This document shows positions 1 through 6,992 of a stretch of 13,064 nt of DNA, piece by piece. This DNA is from CAZJAH01 sp964544155 (GTDB lineage Bacteria > Bacteroidota > Ignavibacteria > Kapaibacteriales > UBA2268), in contig CAZJAH010000057.1 in assembly GCA_964544155.1 (NCBI GenBank), positions 1-13,064 of the forward strand, given 5' to 3'. Under the pieces are notes generated by a model. That model was not told the DNA's origin. It saw nothing but the letters and a program-made list of their open reading frames with translations, and did no database searches. The position numbers and the translations under genes were made by a program. Each line of letters opens with the position of its first letter. The stretch's first letter is position 1.

Positions 1-34
1 GAAACAGAATTCGTTTTTCTGTGTTCTTCTTTAC

Positions 35-43
35 AAAGGGGGA
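35..43 (+). promoter_or_regulatory. Strong Shine-Dalgarno-like site upstream of a TTG codon
   Basis: The purine run AAAGGGGGA is the best ribosome-binding-like sequence in the first 430 bases. It lies 10 bases before a TTG at 54-56. That TTG opens a short frame (54-179, about 41 codons) whose first residues, MKLDQAEK if TTG is read as Met, would join smoothly to the frame of the following small membrane protein if one base of an A run at 73-77 were removed. The ATG at 133 has no comparable site, so this sequence bears on where that gene really starts. The spacing is slightly long. Confidence 0.35.
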
Positions 44-132
44 CATTAAATTATTGAAATTAGATCAGGCAGAAAAAGTACTGGTTAAGCTTAACTTTCA
101 GTTGCTTTCTAACGGTAGCACTCCTTCATCTA

Positions 133-324
133 ATGGACAACTATATCTGCATAGGCGGCAATTGCAATCCTTTTTTTAAGGGCTTCGGGCATATGGCCGG
201 GTTCTTTTTTCTGCTTTACGGTGCATTGTTTGTAGGATTTTCTCTGCAACTAATGATCACTCCAATGTTTGGCTTTACTAATGAGAGACTGCTAAGGAAT
301 TTCGGAGATAAAGCTAAGCCTTAA
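133..324 (+). CDS. Small membrane protein of unknown function, probably 5'-truncated or frameshifted
   Basis: I do not recognise this 63-residue product. It has a Cys-containing stretch (CIGGNC, residues 6-11) and one clear hydrophobic helix at about residues 21-45, and it ends in a short charged tail. The ATG at 133 has no ribosome-binding site. The same frame stays open upstream to base 64, just after a TAG at 61-63, and this upstream part encodes another hydrophobic stretch (from about YWLSLTFSCFLTVALLHL) with no ATG, GTG or TTG. A good Shine-Dalgarno site and TTG at 54 lie in a different frame. Removing one A from the run at 73-77 would fuse them into a roughly 89-residue two-helix protein. 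So this is either a short real gene, a frameshifted remnant, or a base-calling error. It precedes the cysE operon by 107 bases, on the same strand. A real coding origin is likely, the exact form is not. Confidence 0.45.
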   Translation: MDNYICIGGNCNPFFKGFGHMAGFFFLLYGALFVGFSLQLMITPMFGFTNERLLRNFGDKAKP

Positions 325-411
325 GTTAAAAGATTTCGATGGTATGATAATTCACCCGATCCCCTTGCATTTATTGCCGGGCTGCTTCGTCTTTTTTATA
401 ATTCTTTACGG

Positions 412-425
412 ATTTTAATTAAAAT
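412..425. repeat. 14-bp AT palindrome in front of cysE
   Basis: The sequence ATTTTAATTAAAAT is a perfect palindrome ending seven bases before the cysE start codon. It sits in the only gap (325-431) that could carry the promoter of the cysE-cysK-hpnC-hpnD operon. I see no convincing -35/-10 pair and no riboswitch-sized leader there. Because it is wholly A and T in an AT-rich spacer, chance is a real explanation. An operator role is only a possibility. Confidence 0.3.
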
Positions 426-431
426 TAATAA

Positions 432-1307
432 ATGAGACAGAAAGAAGTTTATACCGCAGACACAGATAAATTGCTTGAATTTTCAACCGAGCTCTTTAAG
501 CACAGGCTATTGCCAAACTGCAAGTTTCCCGTCGGTGAGGAAGTAAGAAAATTCGCCGATGAGATGCTCGCGGTAATATTCCCTCATTACAGCGATAAGC
601 TCTACTATTCGCCGGAAGAGATCAAAGCCGAGCTGACTCTGCTTAAAGGCCGGCTCATACGCATATTAAGTCCGGTATGCACAGCTAACACAAGCGATTC
701 CGAGGAAATTGCCGGATACTTTCTGAGCAGGATACCGGAGATACACGAACTGCTACTTCTCGACGCCGCGGCAATGGAAAAAGGCGATCCCGCGGCTTCA
801 AGCATAGATGAAGTGATAATAACCTATCCCGGATTTTTTGCTGTGGCAATTTACAGAATGGCGAATATTTTTTATCAAATGGATGTGTCCCTGCTCCCGC
901 GCCTGCTGACCGAGTACGCGAATCAGCGCACGGGAATAGACATCAACCCCGGAGCGCGCATAGGGCGCTCCTTCTGCATCGATCACGGCAATGGCATTGT
1001 TATCGGCGAAACAAGCGTTATCGGCGATAACGTTAAGATATACCAGGGAGTTACTTTAGGCGCGCTCAGCGTTAAGAAAGAACTTGCAAAACAAAAGCGC
1101 CATCCGACAATAGAGGATAATACGGTCATATATTCAAGCGCGACTATTTTAGGCGGCAGGACTGTAATCGGGCAGGGCAGTGTAATCGGCGGTAATGTCT
1201 GGCTCACGGAAAGTGTTCCTCCGGGCAGCGTTGTTTATCACAAAAGTGAAGTGCACGTTCGCAAGCCGGGAGAAGAACTGAAGGAACCAATAAATTTTGT
1301 CATTTAA
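432..1307 (+). CDS. cysE: Serine O-acetyltransferase (CysE/EpsC family)
   Basis: This cytoplasmic enzyme transfers acetyl from acetyl-CoA to L-serine, giving O-acetylserine, the carbon skeleton for cysteine. The 291-residue protein has a helical N-terminal part (about 1-165) and a left-handed beta-helix of hexapeptide repeats (about 168-265), the usual architecture. DINPGARIG (170-178) and IDHGNGIVIGET (183-194) supply the catalytic Asp170 and His185 by comparison with E. coli Asp143 and His158. The chain ends in NFVI; a C-terminal Ile is the residue that, in known cysteine synthase complexes, enters the active site of CysK. A stop codon (TAA, 429-431) directly precedes the ATG, so no longer form is possible. 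There is no Shine-Dalgarno site, only an A/T-rich leader. It is first in a four-gene operon, and its stop is 13 bases before the likely cysK start. End-product inhibition by cysteine is usual in the family. Confidence 0.93.
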   Translation: MRQKEVYTADTDKLLEFSTELFKHRLLPNCKFPVGEEVRKFADEMLAVIFPHYSDKLYYSPEEIKAELTLLKGRLIRILSPVCTANTSDSEEIAGYFLSRIPEIHELLLLDAAAMEKGDPAASSIDEVIITYPGFFAVAIYRMANIFYQMDVSLLPRLLTEYANQRTGIDINPGARIGRSFCIDHGNGIVIGETSVIGDNVKIYQGVTLGALSVKKELAKQKRHPTIEDNTVIYSSATILGGRTVIGQGSVIGGNVWLTESVPPGSVVYHKSEVHVRKPGEELKEPINFVI

Positions 1308-1320
1308 CAAGAGGGATTTA

Positions 1321-2238
1321 ATGAAGGCGAGAAACATTCTCCAAACAATCGGAAACACACCCCACGTAAGAATAAACAGGCTTTTTGAAGAATACGCCGA
1401 GGTATGGCTCAAGCTGGAAAGAGCAAATCCCGGCGGCAGCATTAAGGACAGGATAGCCCTTTCTATGATTGAAGACGCCGAAGCCCGGGCTATTATCAAT
1501 AAGGATACGATACTGATCGAACCGACTTCGGGAAATACAGGCGTCGGACTTGCTATGGTAGCAGCCGTTAAGGGCTACAGGCTTATACTCGTTATGCCTG
1601 AATCAATGTCAATCGAGCGCAGAAAAATTATGAAGGCCTATGGCGCTGAATTTGTGCTGACACCCAAAGAAAAAGGCATGAAGGGCGCTATAGAAAAAGC
1701 GGATGAACTGCGAAATGAAATGACAAACTCTTGGATACCGCGCCAGTTCGATAATGAATCTAACGTCAGGGCTCACTCAGAGAACACCGCTCAGGAAATT
1801 CTCAAAGACTTTCCCGATGGTATTGATTACCTAATTACAGGCGTTGGTACGGGCGGCCATATAACAGGCTGCGCTCAGGTACTGAAAGAGAAATTCCCGG
1901 ATCTGAAAGTATTTGCCGTTGAACCCGAAGATTCGCCCGTACTGAGCGGCGGCGAACCCGGGCCCCATCCTATTCAGGGCATAGGCGCGGGATTTATCCC
2001 CTCAATTATGCAACCAGATTTGCTTTCAGGTGTTATTAAAGTAAGCAGGGATGAAGCATTTGATTTTACAAGAAAAGCCGCAAAGAAAGAAGGCATATTC
2101 CTGGGAATATCATCAGGAGCAACTTTAGCGGCGATTTCAAAGAAGATCGGAGAAGAAGCAAGGGATATAAGAATACTCGGTTTCTGCTATGATACCGGTG
2201 AAAGATATTTGACAATAGAGGGCCTTTTCGATTACTAA
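1321..2238 (+). CDS. cysK: Cysteine synthase (O-acetylserine sulfhydrylase)
   Basis: This PLP enzyme replaces the acetate of O-acetylserine with sulfide to make L-cysteine, the step after the neighbouring CysE. Numbered from the ATG at 1321, the protein has 305 residues, normal for CysK/CysM. The PLP lysine is Lys42 in PGGSIKDR. TSGNTG (69-74) is the substrate-binding loop, GVGTGGH (174-180) cups the PLP phosphate, and GISSGA (262-267) with DTGERYL (291-297) are conserved C-terminal motifs. A TTG at 1297 in the same frame would add eight residues, but it overlaps the end of cysE. I prefer the ATG because AGAGGG (1310-1315) lies five bases before it and the resulting N-terminus (ILQTIGNTP) matches the family. 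Its stop overlaps the hpnC start (TAATG). CysK and CysM cannot be separated reliably by eye. The next-door CysE with its terminal Ile favours CysK. Confidence 0.92.
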   Translation: MKARNILQTIGNTPHVRINRLFEEYAEVWLKLERANPGGSIKDRIALSMIEDAEARAIINKDTILIEPTSGNTGVGLAMVAAVKGYRLILVMPESMSIERRKIMKAYGAEFVLTPKEKGMKGAIEKADELRNEMTNSWIPRQFDNESNVRAHSENTAQEILKDFPDGIDYLITGVGTGGHITGCAQVLKEKFPDLKVFAVEPEDSPVLSGGEPGPHPIQGIGAGFIPSIMQPDLLSGVIKVSRDEAFDFTRKAAKKEGIFLGISSGATLAAISKKIGEEARDIRILGFCYDTGERYLTIEGLFDY

Positions 2239-3161
2239 TGCTGAATTTAAGCAAAGAAGAGATAATAGAGCTGACAGCTCCTTCCGGCGGGCGCTTTGCC
2301 TGCCGGGATAAAGCGGCTGCTTACGCTTTCTGCGAAAAGCTTACTAAATCGCATTATGAAAATTTCCCTGTCGGGTCGGCCCTTTTGCCTAAAGATAAAC
2401 GCAGGCATTTTTATCCCATATATATTTTTTCGAGGGCGGCGGATGATATAGCGGATGAATTCACCGAAACACCGGCGGAAGAGCGCATAGGCCTGCTCGA
2501 GAGCATGGCCGGGCTGATCAGGGCGCCGGATAGCAACCGGTCGAACCCGCTGTTTATTGCGCTAAACCTTACAAGGCAGGAACTCGATATACCGGCTGAG
2601 CCTTTTTTAAAGCTGCTGAAGGCTTTTAAAATGGACGTGGAATTCAGGCAACCGATAAATAAGGATGACCTGAATTATTACTGCGCTCACTCGGCTAACC
2701 CGGTCGGAGAGCTGGTACTCAGGATATTCGGCAGATATAATGAAGAAAGCTCCGAATACTCTGATGATATATGCACCGGATTGCAGCTTGTTAATTTTTG
2801 GCAGGATATCAGCGTCGATGTGCATAAGGGCAGATGCTATATCCCTAAAGATGTTTTGAAAATGCACGGCCTCGATGGAACAAATTATCTAAATTCAGAC
2901 AAAAGGATTGAGCTGGCCGGGTGTCTTTCATTTTTATATGATTATACTGAAATTTTTTTTAAAAATGGTTCTAAATTAATAAATTACCTGAATTCAAAAC
3001 GCCTAAAGGCAGAAATTGCATTAACTATTGAAGGCGGAAGGCTTATACTGCAAAAATTAAAGAAAATGGGGCCGGAAGTAGCCGGCAAACGGCCTAAGTT
3101 AACAAAAGCCGATGCCGCGGTATTATTATTGAGAACTTTTATACGCCATAAGGTGATATGA
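2238..3161 (+). CDS. hpnC: Squalene-synthase-like enzyme, HpnC type
   Basis: This is a trans-isoprenyl diphosphate synthase of the squalene/phytoene synthase family. In the HpnC-HpnD-HpnE route, HpnD joins two farnesyl diphosphates to presqualene diphosphate, HpnC converts that to hydroxysqualene, and HpnE reduces it to squalene. The 307-residue protein opens its core with the HpnC-like ENFPVGSALLP (41-51), then has the first Asp-rich motif DDIADE (69-74), the conserved block AHSANPVGELVLRIFG (150-165), and the second motif NFWQDISVDVHKGRCYIP (186-203) with Asp190 and Asp194 for magnesium-diphosphate binding. The ATG overlaps the cysK stop (TAATG, 2236-2240) and lacks its own ribosome site, so translation is probably coupled. 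It overlaps hpnD downstream, the usual pairing. A carotenoid-type phytoene synthase is the alternative, but the side-by-side HpnC/HpnD-like pair argues against it. Confidence 0.85.
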   Translation: MLNLSKEEIIELTAPSGGRFACRDKAAAYAFCEKLTKSHYENFPVGSALLPKDKRRHFYPIYIFSRAADDIADEFTETPAEERIGLLESMAGLIRAPDSNRSNPLFIALNLTRQELDIPAEPFLKLLKAFKMDVEFRQPINKDDLNYYCAHSANPVGELVLRIFGRYNEESSEYSDDICTGLQLVNFWQDISVDVHKGRCYIPKDVLKMHGLDGTNYLNSDKRIELAGCLSFLYDYTEIFFKNGSKLINYLNSKRLKAEIALTIEGGRLILQKLKKMGPEVAGKRPKLTKADAAVLLLRTFIRHKVI

Positions 3162-4063
3162 TGGATTCTTTATCCCAATTGGAATTAGCTAATCATGAGA
3201 AGGTAACTCCTCCTCAAACGGAAAAGTCGAATTTTTACTATTCCTTTTCTTTTTTGCCTCGCGAAGAAAAAAACGCGATAATATCGGTATATGCCTTTTG
3301 CTCATATATCGATGATATTGTTGACAGCACTCCTTCATTTCAGGAAGATATCGTTAATGAAAAAATGGAGCGGCTCGCCTGGTGGGAAAATGAAGTAGAA
3401 AAGATTTATAATAACGAGTTAAAAAGCCCCTTCCTACAGCCGTTTATATCGGTTATACGAAGGTTCGATATCCCAAAGCAGTATTTCCTTACTTTAATAG
3501 ACGGCTGCAGGCGCGACCTTTTGCAGAACCGCTACGAGAAATTCAGTGAACTAAAGGACTACTGCTATTCAGTGGCAAGCATTGTAGGGCTTATTTCTAT
3601 AGAAATATTCGGATATAAATACGAGGAAACAAAGAATTACGCAGTTAACCTTGGATACGCCCTGCAATTGACGAATATTTTAAGAGATATTAAAGCCGAT
3701 AAAGACCGCGGCTATATTTATTTGCCCAAGGAAGACCTTGAGAGATTCAATTATTCGGAAGAAGACCTCATGAATGAGGTTTATAACGAGAATTTCGTAG
3801 AACTGATGAGATATCAGACAAAAAGAGTCAGGCAATATTACCACAAAGCCAGGACTTATCTAAGGCCTGACGAAAGGCAGACCATCATAGCCGCTGAAAT
3901 AATGGATTCTATATATTACAGGCTGCTCGACAAAATTGAACTGAACGAATTCAATGTCTTTAAGAAAAAGATCAGGGTTTCTACGATTCATAAAGTATTG
4001 AAAACACTAAAGCACTGGCTTTCTATAAATGTTTTTATCAACAGAATAAAAAAGCAGCCGTAA
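3161..4063 (+). CDS. hpnD: Squalene-synthase-like enzyme, HpnD type (presqualene diphosphate synthase)
   Basis: This second squalene/phytoene synthase family protein probably condenses two farnesyl diphosphates to presqualene diphosphate. Two adjacent ATGs (3158 and 3161) are possible. I chose 3161 because AGGTGA (3151-3156) is better spaced from it; the earlier one adds a single Met. Numbered from the first ATG, SNFYYSFSFLP (24-34) is the typical HpnD opening, DDIVD (52-56) is the first Asp-rich motif, and LTNILRDIKADKDRGYIYLP (171-190) is the second, with Asn173, Asp177 and Asp181. About 300 residues is a little longer than common HpnD forms; the excess is a basic, partly hydrophobic tail (about 265-301) that could be membrane-associated. 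The start overlaps the hpnC stop (ATGA). No HpnE amine-oxidase-like gene follows: the next gene is nuoE. A CrtB/CrtM-like specificity cannot be fully excluded. Confidence 0.82.
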   Translation: MDSLSQLELANHEKVTPPQTEKSNFYYSFSFLPREEKNAIISVYAFCSYIDDIVDSTPSFQEDIVNEKMERLAWWENEVEKIYNNELKSPFLQPFISVIRRFDIPKQYFLTLIDGCRRDLLQNRYEKFSELKDYCYSVASIVGLISIEIFGYKYEETKNYAVNLGYALQLTNILRDIKADKDRGYIYLPKEDLERFNYSEEDLMNEVYNENFVELMRYQTKRVRQYYHKARTYLRPDERQTIIAAEIMDSIYYRLLDKIELNEFNVFKKKIRVSTIHKVLKTLKHWLSINVFINRIKKQP

Positions 4064-4068
4064 CTTTT

Positions 4069-4096
4069 TTGACAATAAATTGTTAATATATAAATT
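4069..4096 (+). promoter_or_regulatory. Possible sigma-70-type promoter of nuoE
   Basis: A perfect TTGACA (4069-4074) is followed after 16 bases by TAAATT (4091-4096), a four-of-six match to the -10 consensus. It lies in the 52-base gap between hpnD and nuoE, and a Shine-Dalgarno AGGA (4105-4108) sits seven bases before the nuoE ATG. This would give nuoE a short leader and uncouple it from the cysE-hpnD operon. No terminator is visible before it, so read-through is also possible. Confidence 0.4.
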
Positions 4097-4115
4097 AATT
4101 CAACAGGATCACTGA

Positions 4116-4604
4116 ATGAATACTGAGCAAAAAGAAATACAATTTTCTGAAAAAGAACTCAAAGATATAGAACAACTAAAAGCTAAATATCCAAATCCCA
4201 AAGCAGCTTTAATGCCTGTACTGTGGATGGCCCAGAAAAAATTCGGATGGCTTTCAAAAGATGTAATGAAATATGTAGGCGAAGTAATGGAACTGCCTTA
4301 TTCACATGTTTACGGCGTGGCAACCTTTTATACTATGTATTTCAAAAAGCCCATGGGTAAATATCATATTCAGGTTTGTACGAATGTATCATGTATGCTT
4401 CTTGGGGGTGAGGAGATTTTCATGTATTTACAGGAAAAACTCGGCATAGGCCATAATGAATGTACCGAAGACGGCCTTTTCTCACTTGAGGAAGTCGAGT
4501 GTATGGGCGCTTGTGGCGGTGCACCGATGATAGCCGTCAATGAAGACTATTACGAAAATGTAAACGAAGAGCAAATAGATAAGCTGCTCGATTCACTTCA
4601 CTAA
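4116..4604 (+). CDS. nuoE: NuoE-type NADH dehydrogenase 24-kDa [2Fe-2S] subunit
   Basis: This 162-residue protein is the thioredoxin-fold ferredoxin subunit of complex I and of related NAD-linked hydrogenases and formate dehydrogenases. It carries one [2Fe-2S] cluster beside the flavin subunit NuoF. An N-terminal helical part (about 10-80) contains PVLWMAQKKFGWL (34-46) and HVYGVATFYTMY (64-75), both family hallmarks. The four cluster ligands are Cys88 and Cys93 (CTNVSC) and Cys129 and Cys133 (CMGAC), followed by GGAPM. The length is typical. It acts on the cytoplasmic face of the membrane. No nuoF or nuoG lies beside it, which is unusual: the neighbours are hpnD and a lipoprotein gene starting 27 bases later. 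Its partner must be elsewhere in the genome, so complex I versus a bifurcating hydrogenase or formate dehydrogenase cannot be decided here. Confidence 0.9.
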   Translation: MNTEQKEIQFSEKELKDIEQLKAKYPNPKAALMPVLWMAQKKFGWLSKDVMKYVGEVMELPYSHVYGVATFYTMYFKKPMGKYHIQVCTNVSCMLLGGEEIFMYLQEKLGIGHNECTEDGLFSLEEVECMGACGGAPMIAVNEDYYENVNEEQIDKLLDSLH

Positions 4605-4631
4605 TTATTTTTTTTTGGAAGGGGAAATAGC

Positions 4632-6992
4632 ATGAAAAAACAATCTTTTTACAAAAACACTTACCTGCCGCTGGCCGTTTCTCTAATGGCTATGCTGTTC
4701 CTGATGGCAGGATGCGGAGGCGATGACAACGACAATCCTGCAAAACCTTCAGCCCGGCTGAAAGTAAATCAGACTGCGGTTAATTTCGGTACTGTTAAAA
4801 CAGGTACCACTGAAAAAAGAGTTTTAGTTATTATGAACGAAAGCGACTCCGATGCCGAAGTTCAAATTGAAATTAGCGGCAATAACGCCGGGTTGTTTTC
4901 AGCCGCGAGTGAGAATTTCACAATTAATGCCGGCAAAAGCCATAACCTCGATATCAGCTTTACGCCTCAAGCAGAGGGCCAGTTCTCAGCCGCTCTGAAA
5001 GTTAATGATATTGAATTAACCCTCAACGGCACCGCCGCCGAGCATCTGTCACTTATTATTGAACCAAATCCTTTAGATTTTGACATAATAAAAGAAGGTG
5101 CTTCAAAAGAGCAGGATTTGACTATTCAAAACAAAACTTCAGAAGTTATAACAGTCGACGGGACTATTAGCGGCAGCGATGCTTCAGCTTTTTCAGTTGT
5201 CAATAAACCTGCTACAATTGGCGCAAATTCAAATGCAACAATTACCATAGAATTTTCTGCTTCAGCGAAGAAAAATTACTCCGCTGAAATGACAATCGAC
5301 AGCGAAGGCAAATACAAGGTACAGCTTGTAGGACGCGCGGGAAAGGCTCTTGAGTTTTCACCGGCTTCACTGGATTTCGGCGCTGTTACCGTAGGAAACA
5401 AGAAGATATTATCCCTTGTACTGGAAAATATTTCTAAATCGCCGGTTTCCGTCAGAGATATAGCGATCGGCAAAAATGATGATAATGCATTTGCTATATC
5501 TGCTACTCCCAAAGCTTCAGAATTACAGCCCGGTGCGTTCGATACTGTTAAGATAAGATTTTCACCCGAAGCAGTGGAATCTTATACTGCTGAACTTTAC
5601 CTTGATAAAGAGAAATCCATAATAGTGCCCATTTCAGGCGATGGTTCTACTCTCTTTGAAGTTACTCCGAATGAAGACTATGACTTTGGCGAAGTCATGA
5701 CAGGTGAAACTGAAGAATACACAATAAAAGTAAAGAATATATCATCAGATGAAATCGATATTGAAGTAAAATTCGGCTCATCCATGCATCCCGGATTTAA
5801 TCTTAAGGAAGATCCGAGCGGTAAGCTTGCTGCCGGAGCAACGGCTGACGTTATTGTCGAATTTTCTCCCAACCAGGAAAAATCATATGAAGAAAATCTT
5901 ATCATTGAGTCGGATAATACCAGCATGACTATAAAAGTTTCAGGCTCGGGGAAAAAATCAGCTCAGGCTGCCCAGGAGATCACTGCCCCTAACGTAGGTT
6001 CCGGGCCGCAGATAGACGGAACAGTTGACGGTGTATGGTCGCAGGCTGATTGGCTTGAACTGGAACTGAAACAGCTTGAAACAACTATAACTGACAATAC
6101 TACTTATAATGCCCGAATCAAATCCGTACATGACGGCCAGCACATTTACTTCCTGGTGGAAGTTGAAGACGGCACACCACATGAAATGCCAAACCGCTTT
6201 GAATTCCTTGGCGGCGATCCTTCCGATGACCAAAACTGGAAGCTTAACAACAACGGCCAGGACGGGCTCAGTTTTGTTTTTAACATGGGCGGAGCCGTGG
6301 ATATTGCCGACAGGCCCTTTAGTGAAGTAGGCTGCTTTGTTTCGTGCCATGCTTCTAAATCAGCCGGAAATTACGAAGGAGGGTTTTATCCCACTAAAGG
6401 TAAAACCGATGTTTGGTACTGGAAAGCCGGTACAACTAATCCGCAAGGTATGGCTGAAGATTATTACGCAGAAGGCCCGGATGGTGATAAACCCAATCAG
6501 AGGAACAGGGACAAAACCGGTTCAGCTTTTGCCGATCCGAACTTCCCTCCTACGGGTGTTAAAATTCTGCCCTATAATGTACCGGGCAGTGATAATAACG
6601 GGCTTGACAAATACAAATTCATTTGGGCATCTACAGCGAATTCTTTTGACGCGAATGAAATTAATCCGATTACCGGACAGGACTGGGCAGCCGGAGACGC
6701 ACTGGCAGGATGGGTTGTTAAAGAACCCACAAATCCTTTTTACGAACCGGTTTACGCTAAAGGAAGGCATGACGGAACTAAATGGATTATTGAGTTTAAA
6801 CGTCTATTAGATACAGAAAGTTCCAATAATGACGATATAGTATTTAGTACGGGCACGGAAGTACCTTTTTCATTTGCTTATCATAATGATTCAAGGAAAT
6901 GGGCAAAATTCGAATGGCAGAACTTCCAGAAAATGCCCAGGCCGTCACATTACGGCTCATCCAGAAAGGTGATAATCTTAAAAATACAATGA
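4632..6992 (+). CDS. Large lipoprotein: four ASH-like repeats plus ethylbenzene-dehydrogenase-type heme domain
   Basis: The 786-residue protein is exported. A basic, hydrophobic signal peptide ends in LMAGC, with lipidated Cys28, followed by an acidic linker. Four immunoglobulin-like repeats of the ASH/choice-of-anchor-D kind follow (about 44-134, 144-234, 239-337, 342-438), each opening with a pattern like VNFGTVKTG or LDFGAVTVG and ending in an SGSG-type strand. Residues 452-786 resemble the ethylbenzene dehydrogenase/DMSO-reductase type II heme-b-binding domain: it starts IDGTVDGVWSQADW (461-474) and has KWIIEFKRLL (717-726) near the end. Inside it lies CFVSCH (568-573), a CxxxCH variant of the c-type heme motif. 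I infer a cell-surface or periplasmic electron-transfer protein displayed on a stalk of Ig-like repeats; the partner is unknown. The start is backed by GGAAGGGG (4617-4624). The stop overlaps the next gene (ATGA), suggesting a functional pair. Only the structural call is confident. Confidence 0.85.
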   Translation: MKKQSFYKNTYLPLAVSLMAMLFLMAGCGGDDNDNPAKPSARLKVNQTAVNFGTVKTGTTEKRVLVIMNESDSDAEVQIEISGNNAGLFSAASENFTINAGKSHNLDISFTPQAEGQFSAALKVNDIELTLNGTAAEHLSLIIEPNPLDFDIIKEGASKEQDLTIQNKTSEVITVDGTISGSDASAFSVVNKPATIGANSNATITIEFSASAKKNYSAEMTIDSEGKYKVQLVGRAGKALEFSPASLDFGAVTVGNKKILSLVLENISKSPVSVRDIAIGKNDDNAFAISATPKASELQPGAFDTVKIRFSPEAVESYTAELYLDKEKSIIVPISGDGSTLFEVTPNEDYDFGEVMTGETEEYTIKVKNISSDEIDIEVKFGSSMHPGFNLKEDPSGKLAAGATADVIVEFSPNQEKSYEENLIIESDNTSMTIKVSGSGKKSAQAAQEITAPNVGSGPQIDGTVDGVWSQADWLELELKQLETTITDNTTYNARIKSVHDGQHIYFLVEVEDGTPHEMPNRFEFLGGDPSDDQNWKLNNNGQDGLSFVFNMGGAVDIADRPFSEVGCFVSCHASKSAGNYEGGFYPTKGKTDVWYWKAGTTNPQGMAEDYYAEGPDGDKPNQRNRDKTGSAFADPNFPPTGVKILPYNVPGSDNNGLDKYKFIWASTANSFDANEINPITGQDWAAGDALAGWVVKEPTNPFYEPVYAKGRHDGTKWIIEFKRLLDTESSNNDDIVFSTGTEVPFSFAYHNDSRKWAKFEWQNFQKMPRPSHYGSSRKVIILKIQ

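Noticed and set aside
1297..1320. TTG start for cysK, eight residues longer
   Set aside because: It overlaps the end of cysE and has no ribosome site, while the ATG at 1321 has AGAGGG at five bases and gives the usual family N-terminus.
605..1499. Overlapping minus-strand open frames opposite cysE and the start of cysK (62-116 codons)
   Set aside because: They lie fully antisense to clear enzyme genes, have no ribosome sites and no recognisable composition; they follow from the codon bias of the plus strand.
5958..6350. 130-codon minus-strand open frame
   Set aside because: Antisense to the heme domain of the lipoprotein; the product looks like random translation and has no start signal.
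6109..6810. Two plus-strand open frames (73 and 157 codons) inside the lipoprotein gene
   Set aside because: They are out of frame with a coherent 786-residue protein that has a signal peptide and continuous domains through this stretch.
4632..6992. Reading the lipoprotein as a catalytic dehydrogenase
   Set aside because: Only the heme-binding gamma-type domain is present; there is no molybdopterin or iron-sulfur subunit in the window.
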